Assembly (NCBI RefSeq): GCF_963583255.1
Contig: NC_084804.1
Span: 24,679,061 to 24,743,060 of the forward strand
Reading direction: 5' to 3'
DNA length: 64,000 bases
DNA from: Pyrus communis
Lineage: Eukaryota > Streptophyta > Magnoliopsida > Rosales > Rosaceae
In this document: positions 11,176-21,545 of the stretch, piece after piece
Numbering within the stretch: the first letter of the stretch is position 1
How the letters are laid out: each line of letters begins with the position of its first letter
Translations under genes and position numbers: made by a program
Notes under the pieces: generated by a model
Seen by the model: only the letters and a program-made list of their open reading frames with translations
Database searches by the model: none
Told to the model about the DNA's origin: nothing

Positions 11176-13330
11176 TGATAGGAGCATATTTATGCTACTT
11201 AGTTGTGTTGTTTCCTTACACTTAATGAGTTAATTACTATGTATTTCAGTCTTTTAAAGTATTTTCGTGTGTTTTTAGGTCCTAATGGCAAAAGGAGCAA
11301 GAAAGTGCATTTTGAGGCTATTTGGAGCATTTTTGGGCATGGATTGGATAGCTTAATCATGTAGCAATGAGGATGGACGAAATTGAAGACTAGAAGAGCT
11401 AGGAAAGGCTACAAATCTGGTGGAAGAAGTTCTATTACAATGAAGATAAGGAAGAAGCAAGAAACAAGGGATCTTATCCAAACCTTATCTTATCTTATCC
11501 AAACCTTATCCTATCCTATCTCTAACATTATCCTATTCTTTCCTATCCAAATCAGGTGGGGACTTAAACTTAGCTATTTAGGTGGGATTAGATATATATC
11601 TAAACACTTAGAACAGGTTCTAGACCCTCATTCCTTTGTATGCCGCATGTACACCACTCCTAGTAGGTTTAGGAATTGAAAACCTTATCCTACTCTCATA
11701 TCACATGTTCATATCCCTTTAGGATTAGGAATCTGTTCTAAACCCTTCTTTCTAGAAGCCTTATCTTATCCCTACAACCCTTGCCGCACATATCCTTCTA
11801 GAATCCCTAAATCCTAGCTGAATTCCCTATTCCAAATCCCACTTAATTTCTGCCTTGAGTTAACCTTTTTCCAATGGGATTAGGCAATCCTTTTCCTACA
11901 CTAAGTGTGCCAAAACTAGCCTATATAAACAGCCTTGCCGTGCCATTTAATGATAACCATCCCTTCACACAACATTCATACATCCCTTCACACAACATTC
12001 TTACATCCCTTCAGAAATCAACCCTTGCCGTGACCTTGCAACCACCCATCCATCATTCCCCTACTTCCATATATCCATCCCAACCTCCATACACCACCAT
12101 AACCCCTTGCCGCACCACCATATATACCTAAAACCATCCAAAATCCAGAAAATCGTCCACAAACTCACCATAGACCTTTGTGCCGTGACCTAGCAAGCAG
12201 AAGGAGAAGGAAGACCAAGCCTTGGGCGTTTGTACATTCAAGTTGGAGTGTTGGACGTGTCTAGGTGTAATCTATCTTTTATTTTCAATGTTTAAATCTA
12301 TATTGCTTTGTTTTGTCATGAACATGAGAGGCTAAACTCGTTTTAGCCTAGGGATGCTTTGAAACCATGATTACAATTATAATATGATTTGATTAATTCC
12401 AGTTGTGATTTCATAAATTGCGAATGCAATTTACTTAACCGTTTGATGGATAACTTATTCTTGTATGTTTATTAGGGAGGCCTACTTAATTTGCATGCTT
12501 GAATTTGGGGCTAGAATATAAGGGTGTTTCACATAATCGTCACAAACTTATATTCACAAGTAGTTAAGGTTGTTTTCACAATCATGTTAAGTAAATTCCT
12601 AGCATGCGTATCATGATGTCGTAGTTACAAGTGCTTTGTCAATACTTATGGTTTCCATTGAACGTAATGATCTTTAACCGTATCTCTATTATGATGTCAT
12701 GTAGGGGACTTTTTGAAGAATGCTTTGGGTTGTCGTATGATGTCATCCAATCCACTAACTTAAGGGAAATCTGAGGGTTAATTAGTGATGTCACGGTTAA
12801 TCTGGGGTGTTGAGGTTCATGGTTTATCGGAAAAGCAACTGGAAATCAATTTATGTTAGAAAGTATCATGTGTGGAGAAGTATCCCTTGGCTATCCCATC
12901 ATCCATTAGTTTTTCTTATTTTCGTCCAAAATCTGTTTTAAAGTTTTAAGTCACTTGTTTTCTTTTAAATTCGTCCAAAATCAAAACCCCCTTTCTTATT
13001 TGTTCCAAATCTGTCCAAAAGAGTCTTTTTGAGTCTTTAGAGTCAAAACCAAGTGTATTTTCGTCCAAATTAAGTCATAGAGTCTAAATTGAGTCTTTTT
13101 GGTTGTTTTTGGTTGTTTTGAGTCTTTAAAGTTTGTTTTGAGTCATATAAGTTAGTAAGAGTCTTGTGAGTCTATTTAAAGTGTTTTAAAACATATTTTC
13201 ACATCTTTGAGTCAATTTTCATTAGATTAGCAATCCCTCCTAATCCCCGGCCTAGAACGATCCCTACTTATATCTATACTACAATTGTCGAAAAGAGGGT
13301 TTAATTTGTGTGCTTATATATTTCGCATCA
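11176..13330 (+). repeat. 3' LTR of element A (2,155 bp)
   Basis: Runs from TGATAGGAGC to TTTCGCATCA. It has a TATATAAA box at 11922-11929, several CCTTGCCGTG words in the promoter and leader part, and AATCCCCGG near 13241. The subfamily word ATGATGTCAT occurs at 12691 and 12737, with ATGATGTC at 12613 and GATGTCAC at 12787. The right flank AACACTTATG is the middle of another LTR, so A inserted into an older LTR. Confidence 0.88.
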
Positions 13331-13975
13331 AACACTTATGATTTTCATGGAGCATAATGATCTCTCACTGTATCTCTTCTATGCATTCATGTTGAGAACC
13401 GTTGGAGAATGATTTGAATTGTCGCATGCATCATCCAATTCAATAACATAAGGAAATCTGATGGTTAATTAGTGCATCACAATTAACTTGGGGTGTTGAG
13501 CATCATAGTTAATGAAAAACAATTGGAAAGTCGTTTCATATACAAATATGTCATGTGTGGAGAATGGACCTCTAACTAATCCATCCATCATCTTGGTTTC
13601 AAAATTCGTTTTACAATCTGCCTAGTTCTATACTTTGTTTTGTTATTTCAATTTTCGTCAAATCAAAACCCCCCTTTACTTTCTTGTTCTATATTGTTTA
13701 GAATATGTTTAATTTGTGTTTTAAAGTGTTTTGAATCAAACCATAACCTTAAATTCGTCCAAAATTGTGTTTAAGGTCAGAAACTGCCTATTTAGTGTTT
13801 TTAGGCAGTTTTGAGTCTTTTAAACCTGTTTTGAGTCCTTTGAGTCTTTGTGAACGTTTTTAACTTTGTTTTTATGTTTTTGAGTCAGTTTAGAGGTTTT
13901 AGCAAGCCCTCATAATCCCCGGTCTAGAACGATCCCTACTTGCATCCTTACTACAATTTGACAACAAGGTGGTAG
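13331..13975 (+). repeat. Plus-strand Athila-type LTR fragment
   Basis: Collinear with 32092-32870 of the array LTR, from AACACTTATGATTTTC through the GGTCTAGAACGATCCC block to CTACAATTTGAC. The left end was cut by insertion of element A; the right end is lost at the junction with an opposite-strand LTR. It carries ATGCATTCAT and ATGCATCAT, the same subfamily word as the array LTRs. Confidence 0.75.
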
Positions 13976-15006
13976 GAAGGGCTGGAATTGAGGGGGAATA
14001 GGTGCGGCTGTTAGGTTTTTTTTTAATGGAGAATGGAGAATTAGAGTGAATGATACACGGTAAAGGGAAGAAAAGGGGATAGAATGGCTGCGGCTTATGG
14101 GAGAGTATGGGAGAGAATGGGAGTGACGGCTGAATGATAATATGTGAATGAATGAGAGTGAATATGGTGAATGAATGGTAGTGACGGCTAGGGTAGAATA
14201 TTAGGGTGAAGGGCTGATTCTTGAATGGGAGTCACGGCTTAGGGAGTGATTAGGTTTTTAGGTGGCTGAATGATAGAATAATAAGGTTCTAGGGTGAATT
14301 AAAGTATATGGCTGAGATGGATTTTGTGGCTGCGGCTAAGGGAATGTGTGTGGCTGAAAAATGTGAAGAATGCATAGAATAGGGTGCAGCTAGGTTGTAA
14401 GACCTAGGGTTTTCTGAAATTTAAAACCAAATTTATTTTTATTAACTAAAATTCACCTAAAGGCTGCTAAAATTTAGGAAATAAAATCAGAAATTAAAGA
14501 GGGAACAATTAAAGGGTGCGGCTAGGGTTAGGTTAGGAGAGGGAAATAGGGTTTAATTGCACAACATTGGACAAAAGTGCCCCCCCTTGCACGGCAAGGG
14601 AAGGGAAGAAGGATTAAGGCACGGCAAGGGCTATGCAATTGGGCTAGGGCCTTTGTTTTGTGTCCTAAAGTGCCTACAACGGCTTCAAAGTGGCTAGAAA
14701 ATACGGACGTTTAAGATTAGGAAAGGTTACCAAAACGGGAAACCTAGGGTTAGCTTTCCTACTTCAAGTAGGAATCCTTGTTTTGGTAAGAATTCATCCT
14801 TGGAGTAGGAATTCGTCGTTTCTTCAAGTCTTCAACTCATTCATTCCTCTTTCGCTCCAAAAGACTCCAATTTGCATCTTCTTGCGCACTTTGGCCTTAT
14901 AATCTGAAAATACACAAAAGTGGCCTTAAACACTAAAATAACTATATAAACACAACATAAATGCACGAGAACAAGCTAATTAAGTCGCATGAATATGCTC
15001 CTATCA
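13976..15006 (-). repeat. Minus-strand Athila-type LTR fragment
   Basis: Ends in ATATGCTCCTATCA, the reverse complement of the LTR start TGATAGGAGC. The rest is AT-rich with repeated CGGCTGA/GTGACGGCT words. The U5 end is missing. No gene; the open frame at 14690-14902 is LTR sequence. Confidence 0.65.
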
Positions 15007-15668
15007 ATAGGAAGCAAAGTAATGAAATTGGCACTTAAACTCACTTTAAATGTTAGAAATCAACTTTTAAACACAAGGGAAGATTCATGCAACATTTAGG
15101 GTTAAATTCACTCTTTTGGACCCTTCCTTCAATAACCAACACTTGTGAGATCATTCTCACTTATTTTTCAACTCTTTTTCTTTATTTTCAACACTTTTCT
15201 ATTTTCTTTTTATTTTTCCACGAATTTTTTTTCTTTATTTCCTTCTTTTGCCGTGCCCTATCATCTTCCCCCACACTCGTTTTCCGCAATATTTTGATCA
15301 AAAGGAGTTCGTTCTAAGTCATGCTTCACTATCCTTTAAGAACAAGGGTATGGGAAATCATAATCTAGGCTAGGTAAGGATAATGAGGCTAACAAAGAAA
15401 ATAGGCTTGAAAAGGCTCAAAAGGGGTAATCCTACAATACATATGAAAAGGGATAGGCTTTTTGGCTTTGGCTTGACTAACAACTTCATCTTATTGTATG
15501 TTATGCAATCAATATCATGCTTTGAATGAAATTGGCATGAGTTCTAGTATTTGGAACTATAATGACATACATTCCAAGTAGCAACCAAGCAAAGAATGAT
15601 GAGATCATGCAACAACTTTAGAAAACAAGAAATCACAGATTATACTCTCCAAAGAACGTTATAGGCTC
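15007..15668 (-). mobile_element. 3'-region fragment of a minus-strand Athila-type element
   Basis: Collinear with about 44835-45490. Shared features are AGCAAAGTAATGAA, a CTTTT-rich stretch, CTTCCCCCACACTCG near 15266 (reverse complement of the middle polypurine motif) and CCAAAGAACG near 15648. It is bounded by a minus-strand LTR on the left and the plus-strand LTR at 15669 on the right. Confidence 0.7.
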
Positions 15669-17784
15669 TGATAGGAGCATATTTATGCGACTTAATTGGC
15701 TTGTTCTCATGCATTTACGTTGTGTTTCTTTAGTTATTTTAGTCCTTTATGCCATTTTCGTGTGTTTCTAGGTTCATATGGCTAAGGAAGCAAAAATGTG
15801 CATTTTGGAGCATTTTGGAGCAAAATTGGGCTTGGAATGGATAGCTTATGTTTGGAGCCAAGGTGTTGGACGAAATTGAGGCACTTTAGGACACAAAACA
15901 ATGGCCCTAGCCCAATTACATAACCTTGCCATGGCTTATCCCTTCTCCCCTTCCCTTGCCATGCAAACCACCCTATTTTAGGCCCATTCTATGTACTTAA
16001 ACCTTAGCCCTTTAACCTTGCAGCCATATCCCCTCTTTTATCCACATGCATTCATAATCATTCATAATCATTCACCACCAATTCAGCCACATGCACTTGT
16101 TCTTTCATCATTGCACCACAATCCTTTACCATTGCAGCCACATGCACTTCCCCCTTTACCATTGCAGCCACATGCACTTCCCCCTTCATCATTTCAGCCA
16201 CCAAACACCCACATGCACTCCCACTCCAGATTTTCAGCCATCCCAATTCATCATTGCGCATCAACACATTCTATCATTTCCACATGCATTCCCCTTACAA
16301 TTTCAGCCACTCCACATGCATTTCCAACTTTCCACCAAGTTCCTAGCTGTCATGTTCCCTCCTTTTCACCTATAAATAAGCATCCATTGCAGCCACAAAT
16401 CACTAACTCTTCCATATTCAGAAAACCATCTCATACACATTCATTCACGCCAGAAATTCATTCCCTCTCTCTAACACTGCCATACTTCACCATTCTTCAG
16501 ATTTTCTGCCCAAAAACACTCCTTGCCTTTCCCTACATCCATCCCTACCCTAAACACATCATTCTACATCATCCATAACCCCCAAAACTTACCAAAACCC
16601 CTTGTGCTGCAGCAACTAGAGGAGAAGAGGCCTAAACGTTCATACAATTCAAGATTGAGTTGTTGGGATTTTTAGGTGTTCTTCGTTCTTGTTTTCAATG
16701 TTTACTTTGTTATTACTCTCTAAGTTTGTTGTAATCATGAGTGGCTAAACCCCTAATTAGTTAGGGGAAAGTTTGAAACCATGGACATATGTTGGTTATG
16801 ATTTGATTTACTCCAGTTATGAATTCATGAACTTTAGATGTGGTTTACTTTTCTGTTTTGATTAAGAACTTGTTTATGTATGTGGGTTGAGGGTCGACAC
16901 TTAATTTGCATGCCTAAACTTGATACTAGGATATAAGGGAATTTCACCTAATCGTTATGAACTTATATTCATGAGTAGTAAAAATCGCTAGTCACGATTG
17001 TGTTTAGTAAACCCTAGGCTAGATTAACATGCGTATTCCATAGTTATGAATGCCTAGTCGATGTTTATGATTTCCGTTGAACTTAATGATCTTTGTTGAA
17101 TGTCTCTATCATGCGTATTCCATAGTTAGGGACTTTGATTAGGAATAATTTGGTTGTAATGCGTATTCCATTCAATCCAATGAATCTAGGGAAATCTGAA
17201 AGTTAGTTTAAGCGGACCTAATTAACTTGGAGCATTGTCATTCATCGTTTGTTGAAGTCATAATTGGGAATCAAATTATATGCATATGTTCATGTGTGGA
17301 TAAGGAACCCTCTAACTAGTTTCTCATCATTCTATTTCATCAATTTCGTTTTTACAATCTGTTTTAATTAGAATCTGTGCATTTAGTTTAATTTCGTCAA
17401 AAACTCAATCCCCCTTTACTTTATTGTCCAATTTAGTTAGAAAGTGTCTTAGTTTATGTTTCTAAGTGTTTTGATTCAAGTTATTACACAAATTCGTCCA
17501 AATTCACCAAAGTGCTCAAAACTGCCCAGAAAGTGTTTTTAAGGCAGTTTTGAGTGTTTTGGGTGATGTTTGAGTCTTTTGGTTTGTCTTAGTGCTTTAA
17601 GCATTTAGTTTTGCATTCTTTGAGTCTAGTTTAGTGTTTTAAACTTTATTTTACGTTTTTAAGTCAATTTCACATTGATTAGCATCCCTAGTTAATCCCC
17701 GGTCTAGAACGATACCTATTTGCTCATATACTACAATTGTCATCCATAGGGTTTAATTTGTGTGTCAAGTTAATTTTCGCATCA
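15669..17784 (+). repeat. LTR 1 of the array (2,116 bp)
   Basis: TGATAGGAGC to TTCGCATCA, followed by the PBS. It has TATAAATA at 16371-16378. U3 carries CACATGCA words and a short tandem repeat of GCAGCCACATGCACTTCC around 16128-16200. The leader matches the array LTRs well from about 16380 to 16760 but diverges at 16790-17340. It contains ATGCGTATTCCAT three times (17029, 17111, 17159) and a perfect 12-bp U5 stem (17515-17526 with 17543-17554). It is not preceded by a polypurine tract, so it is a 5' LTR. The long frame at 15991-16578 is His/Pro-rich LTR sequence. Confidence 0.9.
16371..16378 (+). promoter_or_regulatory. Predicted TATA box, array LTR 1
   Basis: TATAAATA within CACCTATAAATAAGCATCC, at the same relative place as in LTRs 2 and 3 and downstream of the CATGCA-rich U3. 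Confidence 0.65.
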
Positions 17785-17789
17785 AATTT

Positions 17790-17808
17790 TGGCGCCGTTG
17801 CCGGGGAT
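17790..17808 (+). other. Primer-binding site, tRNA-Asp
   Basis: TGGCGCCGTTGCCGGGGAT, 5 nt after the LTR end, complementary to the last 19 nt of plant tRNA-Asp. Confidence 0.93.
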
Positions 17809-17827
17809 TAGCAAAATTGCTAATCCC
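17804..17827 (+). other. Perfect inverted repeat overlapping the PBS end
   Basis: Arms GGGATTAGCAA and TTGCTAATCCC (11 bp) separated by AA. The left arm overlaps the last bases of the PBS, so pairing would compete with the tRNA primer. The same repeat is at 32923-32946 and, one pair shorter, at 7561-7582. Confidence 0.8.
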
Positions 17828-17908
17828 TTGTGTTTTTGCCGTATGTTTTTAGTGTAATTTACCTAGTTTTCTTATTTTGTTTTGTTTTCTTGGTTTAGGT
17901 ACTTGTGC

Positions 17909-17953
17909 ATGACACGGAGTTCTCAAACTGTGCATGCACATATCTTGGACTTT
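17909..17953 (+). pseudogene. First 15 codons of gag, interrupted
   Basis: ATG followed by 14 codons equal at the protein level to the start of the gag-pol at 33028 ([15 protein letters not shown]). It ends exactly where a minus-strand LTR begins (TGATACATAG at 17954). The matching frame resumes only at codon 124 near 23605, so about 108 codons are missing as well as interrupted. Confidence 0.88.
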
Positions 17954-19626
17954 TGATACATAGATTATACGCACACAAACTAAACCCTATTTGTGACAAT
18001 TGTAGTAATGATGTAAGTAGGGATCGTTCTAACCGAGGATTAACTAGGGGTGCTAATCTATTTTGAATTGACTTGAAAACACAAAAACTAAATGTAAAGA
18101 CTCTTAACAAGACTACTATGACTCAGAATAGCTTTGAAAGACTCAAACTGCTTAAAACAATCAAATTGACTCAAATAGAAACTAGAACTTGATTTAGACG
18201 AATTTGAAAGTGTTTATGACTCCAAAAGCTTAAAGATACAAAAATAAAACAAATACGAATGATTAAGACTCAACGAAATATGGGGGAAATGTGTTTGGAC
18301 GATATTAAATTAAAAAGACAGAATATAATTAAAGGCAAAATGTAAATATGAATGTGATGAAAATATGGATGATGGAATAGCCAAGGGGCTCTTCTCCACA
18401 CATGTTACACTTGCATACAATATTGATTCTCAGTTGGTCTTTCGATAAGTTGTGAAACTCAACACCCCGGGTTAATTAGGTCCGCTTAAATTAACCGTCA
18501 AGTTCTCCTTAAGTTAATGAATTGGATGGGTTAGCGCAACGCAATTCACCACATTCTCCAAAAGTCCTTTACGTGAAAAGCACAATAAAGATACAATCAA
18601 AGATCATTAAGCATTATGAAAACTATAAGTGTTGACAAGGCATTCGTTACTATGGAATACGCATGAAACTAGTGCCAAGAATTCATTTAACGCGATTGTT
18701 TATAAGCAACCTCCACTACTTGTGAATATAAGTTCATAACGATTAGGTGAAATTCACTTATATTCTAGCGTCATATTTATTCATGAAAATTAAGCGCGCA
18801 TTCTTAATAAACATTCATAAATAAGTTATCAATCAAACGGTTAAACAAATTGAATCCACAACTTATGAAATTCCAACGAAAGTTAATCAATTCATATTGC
18901 AAATATAAACATAGTTTCGAATCACCCCCTAGCTAAAGGGGGTTTAGTTCCTCATAACTTTGAAATCAAAGAAACCCCTAAACATTCCAACAACTCAAAC
19001 TTGAATTGTATGAATGTTTAGGCACTCTTCTCTTCCATTCCTCATACGTACAAAACAAAGAGAATTAAATTTAAACTTTGAAATCAAAGAAACACCTAAA
19101 CATTCCAACAACTCAAACTTGAATTGTACGAACGTTTAGGCACTCTTTTCTTCCTCGTTGTTGTAGCACAAGGTCTAAGGTGAGCTTTGGGGATTATGTG
19201 AAGTATTTTGGAGGGATGGGAAGTGGTTGGATAGTGGCTGCAATGGAGGAGAAAAACTGCACAGAAATGGAAGGATATGCACGGCAAAGGGGAAGTGTTT
19301 GTGTTGTGAATTGTGTTGTGAATGGAATGGAGAGATGGAATGGGGAGTGAATCAATGAAATGAATGAAGTGTGTGTGGTTTATATAGGGAGAGAATGGGT
19401 GAGAATGTGGCTGCAATGCATGTGAAAAACAGCTAGGAAAGTGGGTGGAAAGCTGGAATTGCACAAGGGGAATGCTGGAAAGTGGAAGGGATGCACGGCA
19501 TGGATGTTTTGGTGCATGTGTTGGCTGATTTGGTTGTTGGGAAAAACATGTGTTTGCATGTGAATGTTGTGAATGGCAGCTAGGGGAGGGAATATATGCA
19601 TGTGGTGGCTGAATGATGAAGAGAAG
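17954..19626 (-). repeat. Minus-strand LTR, U5-side part
   Basis: Begins with a genuine LTR terminus (TGATACATAG, ACGCACACAAACTAAACC) directly against gag, so a minus-strand element inserted here; ACTTT (17949-17953) is the expected TSD. It is cut at 19626 by another LTR of the same orientation. 18922-19626 matches 42707-43410 closely, where the sequence continues as TGCTGAAAAATC. It contains TTTATATA at 19379-19386. The 183-aa frame at 19096-19647 is His/Ser-rich LTR sequence, not a gene. Confidence 0.8.
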
Positions 19627-21545
19627 TGATGCGAGATTTATACGCACACAAATTAAACCCTCTTTTCGTCAAATTATAGTATATGTATAAGTAGGGATCG
19701 TTCTGGACCGGGGATTAGGAGGGATTGTTAATCACTTGGATTTGACTCAAAAACGTAAAAACACAATATAAAACACTAAACTAGACTCAAAGAATGTAAA
19801 ACTAAACTTTAAAACACTAAGACAAACCAAAAACTCAAAATGCTTTTAAAAACACAAACTAAAATGATTTCTAACTAAATTGACATTAAAGTAAAGGGGG
19901 ATTTAAGTTTATACGAAAATTGAAATAACGAAACAAGTTAAATAAACTAGACAGAATGTAAATATGAAATTGATGAAATGGAATGAATGGATGATAGAAT
20001 AGCTAAGGGGGTCATCTCCACATATGTTACACTTGCATAATAAAAAGATTTACAGTTGATCTTTCGATAAATTATGAAACTCATCACCCCGGGTTAATTA
20101 GGTCCGCTTAAATTAACCGTCAAGTTTTCCTTAAGTTAATGAATTGGATGGGTTAGCGCAACGCAATTCACAACATTCTCCAAACGTCCTTTACGTGAAC
20201 AGCACAATAAAGATACAATCAAAGATCATTAAGCATTATGAAAACTATAAGTGTTGACGAGGCATTCGTTACTATGATGATGCATGAAACTCGTGCCAAG
20301 AATTCATTTAACGCGATTGTTTATAAGCAACCTCCACTACTTGTGAATATAAGTTCATAACGATTAGGTGAAAATCACTTATATTCTAGCGTCATATTCA
20401 TGCATGAAAATTAAGCGCGCATTCTTAATAAACATACATAAATAAGTTATCAATCAAACGGTTAAACAAATTGAATCAACAACTTATGAAATGCAATTAG
20501 AAGTAATCAAATCAAAATGCAAGCATAAACATATATTTCGAATCACCCCCTAGCTAAGGGGGGGTTTAGTTCCTCATACAAAACAAAGAGAATTAAAATT
20601 AAACATTGAAATCAAAGAAACACCTAAACATTCCAACAACTCAAACTTGAATTGTATGAACGTTTAGGCCCTCTTCTCTTCCTCTTTATTGTAGCATAAG
20701 GTCTAAGGATAGTTGGTTTGGGGGAATGGAAGTGTGGAAGGGAGTGAGGAGTGATGGAAATGGAAAGATGGTTTTTGGATTCTAAGGGAGACTCACGACT
20801 AAGAGAGAAAGGGATGTGTTTGTGGTGTGTTGTGTATGAAATGAGATGTCTTTGAATGAATGAATGCAAGGGTATTTATAGGAGTAGTGGAGGGAACATA
20901 TGGCTATGTCATTTTTAGGTGAAGTAGGTGGATGTTGTAGGTGAAGTGGATGTTGTAGGTGAAGTAGGTGGATGTTGTAGGTGAAGTAGGTGGATGTTGT
21001 AGGTGAAGTGGATGTTGTAGGTGAAGTAGGTGGATGTTGTAGGTGAAGTAGGTGGATGATATGTTAAGTGATAAGTGATAAGTGATATGATATGTGGTTA
21101 TGATATGATAAGTGGTTAAGTGGTGATGATAAGTGATAAGTGATTAAGTGATATGATATGTGGTGATGATAAGTGATAAGTGCATGTGGGTTAACTAATG
21201 AAGGAAATGCATGTGCAATGACAATGTGTTAGAATGGATGTGTGTTATGCATGGCATGATTGGGATTAGGAAAGGTTTAAATGTCCTAAAACTAAAGAGA
21301 ACAAGGTTCCAACACTTTGGCTCCAATTAGGTCTTCAATTTCGTCCAACACTTTGGCTTCAAGCATAAGCTATCCGTCCTTAGCCCAAAAGTGCTCCAAA
21401 AGTCTCCAAAATGCATCTTTTTGCTCCTTTAGCCCTTTGGACCTACAAACACACGAAAATAGCTTAAAGTACTAAAATAACTAGAGAAACATAACGTAAA
21501 TGCACGAGAACAAGCCATTTAAGTCGCATGAATATGCTCCTATCA
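19627..21545 (-). repeat. Minus-strand 3' LTR (1,919 bp)
   Basis: TGATGCGAG to CTCCTATCA, followed by AATACCCCCACACTT, the reverse complement of a polypurine tract; so this is the left (3') LTR of a minus-strand element. TATTTATA lies at 20873-20880. It has a minisatellite in U3 (20917-21057). It carries GTGAACAGCAC (20195) and the GCGCAACGCAA word also seen at 18533. Confidence 0.85.
20917..21185 (-). repeat. Two short tandem-repeat blocks in a U3 region
   Basis: 20917-21057: seven units alternating between 22 bp (AGGTGAAGTAGGTGGATGTT plus GT) and an 18-bp version lacking four bases. 21058-21185: degenerate AAGTGATAAGTGAT / GATATGTGGT words. Both lie upstream of the predicted TATA box in element sense, where copy-number change could alter promoter strength. 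Confidence 0.8.

Noticed and set aside
15991..16578. 195-aa open frame rich in His, Pro and Ser
   Set aside because: It lies wholly in array LTR 1, over CACATGCA-rich U3 and the TATA region. Similar frames appear in other LTRs only because of their composition; there is no domain and no conserved length.
19096..19647. 183-aa minus-strand frame
   Set aside because: It crosses the boundary between two LTRs at 19627 and consists of LTR leader sequence.
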